Source of the DNA: Pseudolabrys sp.
Lineage (GTDB): Bacteria; Pseudomonadota; Alphaproteobacteria; Rhizobiales; Xanthobacteraceae
DNA length: 39,263 bases
Reading direction: 5' to 3'
Assembly (NCBI GenBank): GCA_019635575.1
Contig: JAHBZF010000021.1
Location: forward strand, 1-39,263
In this document: positions 8,262 to 15,315 of the stretch, one piece after another
Position numbering within the stretch: the first letter of the stretch is position 1
Layout of the letters: the number at the start of each line of letters is the position of its first letter
The notes under the pieces: generated by a model
Told to the model about the DNA's origin: nothing
What the model saw: only the letters and a program-made list of their open reading frames with translations
Database searches by the model: none
Translations under genes and position numbers: made by a program

Positions 8262-9119
8262 ATGCCGCACGTCACCGCAAGCGATGGTACCCGTCTTTAT
8301 TACGAGGAGGCCGGCACCGGCACGCCGGTCGTTTTCGTCCACGAATACGCAGCCGATTACCGCACCTGGGAGCCGCAGATGCAGCGGTTCTCGCGGTCGC
8401 ACCGCTGCGTCACTTACAGCCAGCGTGGCTATCCGCCGTCTGATATTCCGACCGATCCCGAACGATATCTGCAGGACGTTTTTCGCGACGACGTGATCGC
8501 CGTCATGGATGCGCTCAAGATCGACAAGGCGCATGTGGTCGGTCATTCCATGGGCGCGGCGACCGCGCTGCATGTGGGCATCCGTTATCCGGATCGCTGT
8601 CTGTCGGTAACCGCGGCCGGCTGCGGCTACGGCTCAAGCCCCGATCCGGCCGTGGTCGAGCAGAACCGTGCCGCCTCGCGCGAGACCGGCAAGATGTTTG
8701 CCAACGAGCCGATCTCGGTGACGGCGCCACGCTATGCCAACGGCCCGACGCGGCAGACGCACAAGAACAAGGATCCGCGCGGCTTCGCGCATTTCGTGCA
8801 GATGCTGAGCGAGCATTCGGCGGTCGGCCATTCGCTGACCATGATCAATCTGCAGGCGCGCCGGCCGACGCTCTACGAAATGGAAGCCGACCTCAAGGCG
8901 TTCAAGCCGCCGCTTCTCGTGATCGTTGGCGACGAGGACGACTGGTGCGTCGATGCCAGCATCTATCTGCGTCGTACGGTGCCGACGGCCGGTCTGATGG
9001 TGATCCCGCGTTCGGGACACACCATCACCAGCGAGGAGCCGGACAAGTTCAACGCGGCGTTGGCCGAACTGTTCGCCGACGCCGAGGCGGGCCGCTGGCT
9101 CGCCCACAAACCCGCTTAA
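8262..9119 (+). CDS. Alpha/beta hydrolase
   Basis: Soluble alpha/beta-hydrolase-fold enzyme of 285 residues. The nucleophile elbow GHSMG puts the catalytic serine at 96; the acid is D224 or D227 in the VGDEDDW segment and the histidine is H253 in SGHT. The oxyanion loop reads VHEYAADYRTW (26-36), with HEY instead of the common HGF. Family members cleave esters, lactones or carbon-carbon bonds (meta-cleavage products, enol-lactones); the exact reaction is not visible. ATG 8262 is the start; the ribosome-binding site is weak (GAGAAG). It is followed 17 bases later by the SDR gene, so the two form an operon under the 8181-8234 control region. Confidence 0.92.
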   Translation: MPHVTASDGTRLYYEEAGTGTPVVFVHEYAADYRTWEPQMQRFSRSHRCVTYSQRGYPPSDIPTDPERYLQDVFRDDVIAVMDALKIDKAHVVGHSMGAATALHVGIRYPDRCLSVTAAGCGYGSSPDPAVVEQNRAASRETGKMFANEPISVTAPRYANGPTRQTHKNKDPRGFAHFVQMLSEHSAVGHSLTMINLQARRPTLYEMEADLKAFKPPLLVIVGDEDDWCVDASIYLRRTVPTAGLMVIPRSGHTITSEEPDKFNAALAELFADAEAGRWLAHKPA

Positions 9120-9136
9120 CCGAGGAGAGACGGACC

Positions 9137-9949
9137 ATGGATCTCAAACTCAAGGGCAAGACCGCCGTTGTCACCGGCGGCAGCGAAGGCATCGGCAAGG
9201 GCATCGCGCTGACGCTTGCACGGGAAGGCGTCGATGTCGCGATCTGCGCGCGGCGCATGGAGCCGCTGAAGGCGGCTGCGGAGGAAATCGCCAAGGCCAC
9301 CGGCCGCAAGATCGTGCCGATCACCGCCGATCTGCGCAGCGATGCCGACGCCAAGAAGTTCATTGCCGAGGCGCACAAGGCGCTTGGCCGCATCGATATC
9401 ATGGTCAACAATGCCGGTTCGGCCGCCGGCGGCGTGATCGAGCATCTCAGCGAGGACGACTGGGAGAAGGGGCTGCAGCTCAAATTCATGGGCTATGTGC
9501 GCTGCCTGCGCTACGTGCTGCCGATCATGGTCAAGCAAAACGGCGGCCGTGTTGTCAATTTGATCGGCAATGACGGCGTCAAGCCGTCCTATTGGGAAAT
9601 CTGCCCCGGCGCGGCCAACGCCGCCGGCCAGAACCTGACGAAATCGCTTGCCGGCCAGTACGGCAGCCACGGCATCAGCTTCTGCGCCGTCAATCCGGGC
9701 CCGGTGCGCACCGAGCGCTGGGCTGGCCTGGTGGACGCCATGGCGCGCGACATGAAGATTTCGCGCGAGGAAGCCGACAAGCTGGCGCCGGCGTCGATCC
9801 CGCTCGGCCGCATCGCCGAGGTGGAAGAGGTCGCCAATCTGGTCGTGATGATGGCCTCGCCGCTGATGCACATGGCCAACGGCACGATGATCGAGATCGA
9901 CGGCGGCCAGGACAAGCCGCTGATGGATCGCTTCCGCGACAAAAAGTGA
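9137..9949 (+). CDS. SDR family protein with atypical active site
   Basis: Rossmann-fold protein of 270 residues from the short-chain dehydrogenase/reductase family. The cofactor motif TGGSEGIG (13-20) and NNAG (91-94) are intact, and the C-terminal segment ends in GGQD as in classical SDRs. The catalytic positions are not canonical: where YxxxK is expected, the sequence reads CPGAANAAGQN, giving P157 and N161, and the expected serine around 145 is absent (LIGNDG). Y152 lies nearby but is not followed by lysine. ATG 9137 is chosen because AGGAGA lies nine bases upstream; the ORF continues upstream to 8945 but overlaps the hydrolase gene. It may be a divergent oxidoreductase or a non-redox member. 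A GC-rich stem-loop follows at 9961. Confidence 0.9.
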   Translation: MDLKLKGKTAVVTGGSEGIGKGIALTLAREGVDVAICARRMEPLKAAAEEIAKATGRKIVPITADLRSDADAKKFIAEAHKALGRIDIMVNNAGSAAGGVIEHLSEDDWEKGLQLKFMGYVRCLRYVLPIMVKQNGGRVVNLIGNDGVKPSYWEICPGAANAAGQNLTKSLAGQYGSHGISFCAVNPGPVRTERWAGLVDAMARDMKISREEADKLAPASIPLGRIAEVEEVANLVVMMASPLMHMANGTMIEIDGGQDKPLMDRFRDKK

Positions 9950-9960
9950 CCGGCGCCGCA

Positions 9961-9984
9961 GGTGCGGCGCGCGAGCGCCGCACC
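9961..9984 (+). terminator. Perfect 10-bp stem-loop after the SDR gene
   Basis: GGTGCGGCGC (9961-9970) pairs fully with GCGCCGCACC (9975-9984) around a GCGA loop, 11 bases after the SDR stop codon. No run of T follows, so it could be a terminator without a U-tract or a 3'-end stabiliser. Confidence 0.55.
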
Positions 9985-10002
9985 CTTGCGACGGACGACG
10001 AC

Positions 10003-10042
10003 TTGACAGGTTAGAAGACCGGTCGGACACTTTGCGCACATA
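10003..10042 (+). promoter_or_regulatory. Probable promoter and operator of the second Liv operon
   Basis: TTGACA (10003-10008) and GACACT (10026-10031) are 17 bases apart, a good sigma-70-type -35 with a poorer -10. The last base of the -10 begins TTTGCGCACATA (10031-10042), the reverse-orientation copy of the TWTGTRYGCAWA motif also seen at four other promoters here. The livJ gene starts at 10125, leaving a leader of about 85 bases. Confidence 0.5.
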
Positions 10043-10124
10043 CATTCGCCGGCCGGACGCGAATTTCGGACCTTCACACGAGCATGCGTGCGCCGTCGTC
10101 GAGGCCACGCGGGGGATGTAACCA

Positions 10125-11351
10125 ATGTACGACCGTCATCTGCACAAGCGTTACCTGCTGACCGTCGCGCTCGCCGGTGCTGCCGCGATCGCTCTGTTTC
10201 GTCCCGCGTCCGCGCAGGACACCATCAAGATCGGCGAACTGAACAGCTACAAGTCGCAGCCGGCGTTCCTCGATCCCTACAAGAAGGGCTGGGAACTGGC
10301 GATCGAAGAGATCAACGCCAAGGGGGGCGTGCTCGGCAAGAAACTCGAAGTGGTCTCGCGTGACGACGGCGCCAATCCGGGCGAGGCGGTGCGTGTCGCC
10401 GAGGAGCTCGTCACCCGCGAAGGCGTGCCGCTGATTTCCGGTACCTTCCTGTCGCATATCGGTCTGGCGGTGACGAATTTCGCCGGCCAGAAGAAGGTGT
10501 TCTTCCTCGCCGCCGAGCCGCTGACCGACAAGATCACCTGGCAGAACGGCAACAAATACACGTATCGCCTGCGCTCCTCGACCTACATGCAGGTGGCGAT
10601 GCTGATGCCCGCCGCGAAAGACCTCAAGGCGAAGCGCTGGGCGCTGGTCTATCCGAACTTCGAATATGGCCAGTCGGCGGCCGAGAATTTCAAGGCGCTG
10701 ATGAAGAAGGCGCAACCGGACGTGGAATTCGTCACCGAGCAGGCGCCGCCGCTCGGCAAGATCGACGCCGGCGCGGTGGCGCAGGCGATCGACGACGCCA
10801 AGCCGGACGCGATCTTCAACGTGCTGTTCGCCGGCGATCTCGCCAAGTTCGTGCGCGAGGGCAACACCCGCGGCGTGTTCAAAAATCGCCCGGTGGTGAG
10901 CCTGTTGTCCGGCGAGCCGGAATATCTCGATCCGCTGAAGGACGAGGCGCCGGTCGGCTGGATCGTCACCGGCTATCCGCAGGACAAAATCAATACGCCG
11001 GAGCACAAGGCGTTCCGCGACGCCTATATGAAGAAGTTCAACGACTATCCGCGTCTCGGCTCGATCGTCGGCTACGCGACGATGAAGTCGCTCGCGGCCG
11101 GCATCGCCAAGGCCGGCTCGACCGACACCGAGAAGCTGGTGACGGCATTCGCCGGTCTCAAGGTCGATAGCCCGTTCGGGCCGTTCATCTATCGCGCCAG
11201 CGATCATCAGGCGACCATGGGCGCCTATGTCGGCAAGATCGCGCTGGAGAACGGCAAGGGCACCATGACCGACTTCAAATATGTCGACGGCGCGGATGTG
11301 CTGCCGCCCGACGATGAAGTGAAGAAGCTGCGCCCGGCGGGCGCGAACTGA
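10125..11351 (+). CDS. livJ: Liv-type ABC transporter substrate-binding protein, periplasmic
   Basis: Periplasmic type I binding protein (Peripla_BP_6) of 408 residues. A basic start (MYDRHLHKRY), hydrophobic residues 11-25 and cleavage after ASA at about 30 form the signal peptide; the mature protein opens QDTIKIGELNSYKSQPAF. ATG 10125 follows GGGGGAT at a suitable distance. It heads the operon livJ, livHM fusion, livG, livF. It is clearly different in sequence from the binding proteins at 390 and 30064, so it probably binds another ligand. A very stable stem-loop between it and the permease gene (11370-11396) probably lowers permease expression relative to the binding protein. Confidence 0.92.
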   Translation: MYDRHLHKRYLLTVALAGAAAIALFRPASAQDTIKIGELNSYKSQPAFLDPYKKGWELAIEEINAKGGVLGKKLEVVSRDDGANPGEAVRVAEELVTREGVPLISGTFLSHIGLAVTNFAGQKKVFFLAAEPLTDKITWQNGNKYTYRLRSSTYMQVAMLMPAAKDLKAKRWALVYPNFEYGQSAAENFKALMKKAQPDVEFVTEQAPPLGKIDAGAVAQAIDDAKPDAIFNVLFAGDLAKFVREGNTRGVFKNRPVVSLLSGEPEYLDPLKDEAPVGWIVTGYPQDKINTPEHKAFRDAYMKKFNDYPRLGSIVGYATMKSLAAGIAKAGSTDTEKLVTAFAGLKVDSPFGPFIYRASDHQATMGAYVGKIALENGKGTMTDFKYVDGADVLPPDDEVKKLRPAGAN

Positions 11352-11369
11352 TCGCTGACGTGACGCATC

Positions 11370-11396
11370 GTCTCTCCCCGGCACTCGGGGAGAGAC
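11370..11396 (+). terminator. 11-bp perfect stem-loop between livJ and the fused permease gene, covering its ribosome-binding site
   Basis: GTCTCTCCCCG (11370-11380) pairs perfectly with CGGGGAGAGAC (11386-11396) around GCACT. The 3' arm contains GGGGAGAG (11387-11394), the only good Shine-Dalgarno sequence before ATG 11407. There is no T-run. It may act as a translational block, an attenuator or a 3' stabiliser for the livJ message. Confidence 0.6.
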
Positions 11397-11406
11397 ACCG
11401 CCTCAC

Positions 11407-13293
11407 ATGAATGTCAGCGGATTCATTTTTCAGGCGCTCAACGGCCTGTCATCGGCATCCGGCCTGTTCTTCGTGGCGGCCGGCCTGTCGCTGATTTTTG
11501 GCGTCACCCGCATCGTCAATATCGCCCATGGGTCCCTCTATATGCTCGGGACCTATATCGCCTATTCGCTGGCGACGAAGATCGGCGGCGGCTTCGGCTT
11601 CTGGGGCGGCATCGTCATCACCGCGTGCCTCGTCGGTCTGCTCGGCGCGGCCATCGAATTCGTGCTGCTGCGACGTATCTACCGCGCGCCCGAACTGTTC
11701 CAGCTCCTCGCCACCTTCGCGCTGATCCTGATCATCAATGACGCGACCCTGTGGCTGTGGGGGCCGGAAGACCTGCTCGGTCCGCGCGCCCCCGGCATGC
11801 GCGACGCCATCGAGATCTTCGGCCGGCGGTTGCCGACCTATGATCTGTTCCTGATCATCATCGCGCCGGTCGTGCTGTGGATTCTGCATCTCGGTCTGGC
11901 GCGCACGCGCTTCGGCCGGCTGGTGCGCGCGGCGACGCAAGACCGCGAGATGGTCGGCGCGCTCGGCGTCAACCAGGCAATGCTGTTCACCGCCGTGTTC
12001 GCGCTCGGCTCGTTCCTCGCCGGGCTCGGTGGCGCGCTGCAGGTGGCGCGCGAGCCGGCCAACCTGGCGATGGACCTCACCGTGATCGGCGACGCCTTCG
12101 TCGTCGTCGTGGTCGGCGGCATGGGCTCGATCACCGGCGCGTATCTCGCCGCTGTGATCATCGCCGAGGTCAAGGCGCTGTGCATCGCCATCGGCACGGT
12201 GTCGATGTTCGGCATGTCGCTCAATTTTTCAAAGTTCACGCTGGTCGCGGAATTTCTGGTGATGGCGGCCGTGTTGATCGCGCGGCCTTACGGTCTGCTC
12301 GGCCGTCCGCAAGGGGCGGTGCGTGGCGTCGCCGACCCGGAAGACCCGATGCGCCCGGCGACGCCGGCGCTGAAATTCCTCGGCGTGGTCGTGCTGGGCT
12401 CGCTGATGGCGATGCCGCTGATAGCGCAAGGCTCGCCCTATGTGCTGATCCTCGGTATCGACGTGATGATCGCGGTGCTGTTCGCGGCGAGCCTGCATTT
12501 CATTATGGGGCCAGGCGGTATGCACTCGTTCGGCCATGCCGCTTATTTCGGTCTTGGTGCCTATGGTGCGGCGCTGCTGGTGAAATGGCTCGCCGCGCCC
12601 ATGGGATTGGCGCTGCTGGCGGCGCCGATCACGGCGCTCCTCGGCGCGCTGCTGTTCGGCTGGTTCGCGGTGCGGCTGTCTGGTGTCTATCTGGCGATGC
12701 TGACGCTGGCCTTCGCACAGATTGTCTGGGCCGCCGTGTTCCAATGGGAAGACCTCACCGGCGGATCGAACGGTGTCATCGGCGTCTGGCCGCCGGCTCC
12801 GTTCAACAACAGCAGTGTCTATTTCATCCTGGTGCTGCTGCTCACGGTAATCGGCGTGCTCGCCTTGCGCCGCATTCTCTTTGCCCCGTTCGGTTATGCC
12901 ATGCGCGCCGGCCGTGATTCGCCGCTGCGCGCCGAGGCGATCGGCATCGATGTGAAACGCGTGCACTGGCTCGGCTTTGCCATCGCCGGTTTGGTGTGTG
13001 GCGTTGGCGGCGGCCTGTTCGCTTTCGCCAAGGGCTCGATCTCGCCGGAGACCATCGGCGTCGGCCGTTCCATCGACGGGTTGGTGATGGTGCTGCTCGG
13101 CGGCATCCAGACGCTCACCGGGCCGATCGTCGGTGCCTCGGTGTTCGCGGTGCTGCAGGATACGATCATGCGCCAGACCGAATATTGGCGCGCGCTGCTC
13201 GGCCTCATCATCCTGTTGCTGGTGATGGTGTTCCCCGCCGGTATCGTCGGCGGCATCATCAGTCTGCTGCGACGGTGGAGGACGGCATCGTGA
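11407..13293 (+). CDS. Fused LivH-LivM ABC transporter permease
   Basis: One 628-residue protein carries both permease subunits of a Liv importer. Residues 1 to about 295 are LivH-like (NIAHGSLYMLGTY at 38-50; the C-terminal RPYGLLGRP typical of a LivH end at about 292). A short hydrophilic linker follows (about 300-320, VADPEDPMRPATPALK). Residues about 320-628 are LivM-like, with GGMHSFGHAAYFGLGAY near 370. Normally these are two proteins (about 300 and 320 residues, as at 31341-33208 in this window). The fusion has no stop or frameshift between the parts. The gene overlaps livG by four bases (GTGA). It forms the membrane channel for the binding protein at 10125. Confidence 0.93.
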   Translation: MNVSGFIFQALNGLSSASGLFFVAAGLSLIFGVTRIVNIAHGSLYMLGTYIAYSLATKIGGGFGFWGGIVITACLVGLLGAAIEFVLLRRIYRAPELFQLLATFALILIINDATLWLWGPEDLLGPRAPGMRDAIEIFGRRLPTYDLFLIIIAPVVLWILHLGLARTRFGRLVRAATQDREMVGALGVNQAMLFTAVFALGSFLAGLGGALQVAREPANLAMDLTVIGDAFVVVVVGGMGSITGAYLAAVIIAEVKALCIAIGTVSMFGMSLNFSKFTLVAEFLVMAAVLIARPYGLLGRPQGAVRGVADPEDPMRPATPALKFLGVVVLGSLMAMPLIAQGSPYVLILGIDVMIAVLFAASLHFIMGPGGMHSFGHAAYFGLGAYGAALLVKWLAAPMGLALLAAPITALLGALLFGWFAVRLSGVYLAMLTLAFAQIVWAAVFQWEDLTGGSNGVIGVWPPAPFNNSSVYFILVLLLTVIGVLALRRILFAPFGYAMRAGRDSPLRAEAIGIDVKRVHWLGFAIAGLVCGVGGGLFAFAKGSISPETIGVGRSIDGLVMVLLGGIQTLTGPIVGASVFAVLQDTIMRQTEYWRALLGLIILLLVMVFPAGIVGGIISLLRRWRTAS

Positions 13294-14060
13294 CCGATCT
13301 GTCGATCCGCTCGCTGGCCAAGGCGTTCGGCGGCGTCCGTGCCGTCAACGACGTGAGCTTCGAGGTCGCGCGGGGCGAATTTTTGGCGATGATCGGTCCG
13401 AACGGCGCCGGCAAGTCGACCTGTTTCAACATGATCAACGGCCAGCTCCGGCCGGATTCCGGCGAGATCTGGTTCGAGCGCGCCAATCTCGCTGGGCTCG
13501 CGCCCCGCGATATCTGGCGGCTCGGCGTCGGCCGGACCTTCCAGGTTGCCGCGACCTTCGGCTCGATGACCGTTGTCGAGAACGTGCAGATGGCGCTGAT
13601 CTCGCACGCCGGCGAGACGTATCGGCTGTGGAAGCCGGCGGCGTCGCGCCATCGTGCCCGCGCGCTCGAACTGCTGGATCAGGTCGGCATGAAGGATGCC
13701 GCCGACCGCGCCAGCCGCGAACTCGCTTACGGCGACGTCAAGCGCGTCGAACTGGCCATGGCACTCGCCAACGATCCGCGTCTGCTGCTGATGGACGAGC
13801 CGACGGCGGGCATGGCGCCGCGCGAGCGCAACGCGCTGATCGCGCTGGTGAAGCGGCTGGTGGTCGAGAAGGGGATTTCGGTGCTGTTCACCGAACATTC
13901 CATGGATGTGGTGTTCGCCCATGCTGATCGCATCATCGTGCTGGCTCGGGGCCGGCTGATCGCCGACGGCGATGCGCGCACGATCCGCGAGCATCCCAAG
14001 GTGCAGGAGGTCTATTTCGGGACCGGAAAGACCTTCGCGCGGATGGAGCCGCAGCCATGA
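13290..14060 (+). CDS. livG: Liv-type ABC transporter ATP-binding protein LivG
   Basis: Cytoplasmic ATPase of 256 residues. Walker A GPNGAGKS is at 36-43, the signature region reads LAYGDVKRVELAMAL (a usual LivG variant of LSGGQ) and Walker B LLLMDEP follows. The family-specific C-terminal tail HPKVQEVYFGTGK is present. Translation starts at GTG 13290, which overlaps the permease stop as GTGA and has GGAGGA seven bases upstream. It pairs with LivF at 14057 to power the fused permease. Confidence 0.93.
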   Translation: MTDLSIRSLAKAFGGVRAVNDVSFEVARGEFLAMIGPNGAGKSTCFNMINGQLRPDSGEIWFERANLAGLAPRDIWRLGVGRTFQVAATFGSMTVVENVQMALISHAGETYRLWKPAASRHRARALELLDQVGMKDAADRASRELAYGDVKRVELAMALANDPRLLLMDEPTAGMAPRERNALIALVKRLVVEKGISVLFTEHSMDVVFAHADRIIVLARGRLIADGDARTIREHPKVQEVYFGTGKTFARMEPQP

Positions 14061-14782
14061 CAGCGCCGCTCCTCCGCGTCGAAAACCTCAACGCTTCGTA
14101 TGGCGCGGCGCAAATCCTGTTCGATCTGTCGTTCGAGATCGGGCGCGGTGAGGTTGTCGCCCTGATGGGCCGCAATGGCGCCGGCAAATCGACGACCATG
14201 AAGGCGATCATGGGGCTGATGGCCCGACGCGGCCGCACGACCTTCGACGGCGTGGATATTTCCCGGATGCGGCCTTACGAGATCGCGCGGCGCGGACTGG
14301 GTTTCACGCCGGAGGACCGCCGCATCTTCGTCGATCTGACGGTGATGGAAAATCTCGACATCGGCCTGCAGCCGCCGCGCCGCTTCGCCGACGGCACTGC
14401 CGCGCCGGTGTGGACGCCGCAGCGTCTGTTCACGCTGTTTCCCAATCTCGGCGAGATGCCGGACCGCCCTGGCGGCGGCATGAGCGGCGGCGAGCAACAG
14501 ATGCTCACCGTCGCGCGCACGCTGATGGGCAATCCGCTGCTGGTGCTATTGGACGAGCCGTCGGAAGGCGTGGCGCCGCTGATCGTCGAGCAGATGGCCA
14601 ACACCATCGTCGAATTGAAGAAGGAAGGGCTATCCATCCTCCTGTCCGAACAGAACATGCACTTTGCCGAACTGGTGTCGGATCGCGTCTATTTGCTGGA
14701 AAAGGGCCAGATCCGCTGGAACGGTACGATGAAAGAGCTTGCCGGCAATGTCGAAATCCAGCGCAACTATCTGACGGTTTGA
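14057..14782 (+). CDS. livF: Liv-type ABC transporter ATP-binding protein LivF
   Basis: Second ATPase of the importer, 241 residues. Walker A GRNGAGKS is at about 38-45, the signature MSGGEQQMLTVAR and Walker B LVLLDEPSEG are intact, and the C-terminal EIQRNYLTV matches the LivF ending. ATG 14057 overlaps the livG stop as ATGA, so translation is coupled. It is the last gene of the operon; no convincing terminator follows in the 74 bases before the MarR gene, so read-through into that gene is possible. Confidence 0.93.
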   Translation: MTAPLLRVENLNASYGAAQILFDLSFEIGRGEVVALMGRNGAGKSTTMKAIMGLMARRGRTTFDGVDISRMRPYEIARRGLGFTPEDRRIFVDLTVMENLDIGLQPPRRFADGTAAPVWTPQRLFTLFPNLGEMPDRPGGGMSGGEQQMLTVARTLMGNPLLVLLDEPSEGVAPLIVEQMANTIVELKKEGLSILLSEQNMHFAELVSDRVYLLEKGQIRWNGTMKELAGNVEIQRNYLTV

Positions 14783-14823
14783 ATCGTGGCTGTTGTCCTC
14801 CCGTGCCGCGACCGACCGACCCG

Positions 14824-14852
14824 AACCTGTCCATAGGTTGATCCATAGGTTG
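14824..14852. repeat. Direct and inverted repeats just upstream of the MarR gene, candidate operator
   Basis: CCATAGGTTG occurs twice (14831-14840 and 14843-14852), 12 bases apart, and AACCT at 14824-14828 forms an inverted repeat with AGGTT at 14835-14839. The cluster ends four bases before ATG 14857, so a protein bound there would block the MarR gene. Autoregulation is typical for MarR proteins. Confidence 0.5.
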
Positions 14853-14856
14853 TTCA

Positions 14857-15315
14857 ATGTCCCGCCGTCCCCGGCTGAAACTGTTGCCTGAGGCGGATGC
14901 AGCGTCCGCCTATCTGCTCGACGACCAGATCGGCTTTCGCCTGCGGCTGGCGATGCAGCGACACACCGCGCTGTTCATGGCCGGCATTCCCGGCCGGTTG
15001 ACGCAGACGCAATTCGCGGCGCTGGCGAAGCTGCTCGAGGTCGGTGCCTGCTCGCAGAACCATCTCGGCCGGCTCATTTATCTCGACGCCTCGACCATCA
15101 AGGGCGTGGTCGATCGGTTGCGCGTGCGGGGGCTGGTGGCGATCTGCGACGATCCCAACGACCGCCGCCGTCGCGCCGTCACGCTCACTGACAAGGGCCG
15201 CAAGGCCACCGAGGCGGCGATCAAGGTGGCGGCGGAGATCACCGCAAAGACGGTCGCGCCACTGACGCCGCAGGAGCAGCGGCAGGTGATCGCGCTGTTG
15301 CGGAAACTGAGTTAG
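14857..15315 (+). CDS. MarR family transcriptional regulator
   Basis: Dimeric DNA-binding regulator of 152 residues, usual family length. The winged helix lies at about 47-112: recognition helix around LIYLDASTIKGVVDRLRVRG (73-92) and wing DDPNDRRRRAVTLT (98-111), the MarR hallmark. MarR proteins in catabolic clusters of this group often respond to aromatic acids or their CoA esters. ATG 14857 has only a weak ribosome-binding site (AGG eight bases upstream). Its stop codon overlaps that of the convergent molybdopterin subunit gene by four bases. It is a candidate regulator of the shared motif in this window, but its own upstream repeats (CCATAGGTTG) do not resemble that motif. Confidence 0.92.
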   Translation: MSRRPRLKLLPEADAASAYLLDDQIGFRLRLAMQRHTALFMAGIPGRLTQTQFAALAKLLEVGACSQNHLGRLIYLDASTIKGVVDRLRVRGLVAICDDPNDRRRRAVTLTDKGRKATEAAIKVAAEITAKTVAPLTPQEQRQVIALLRKLS

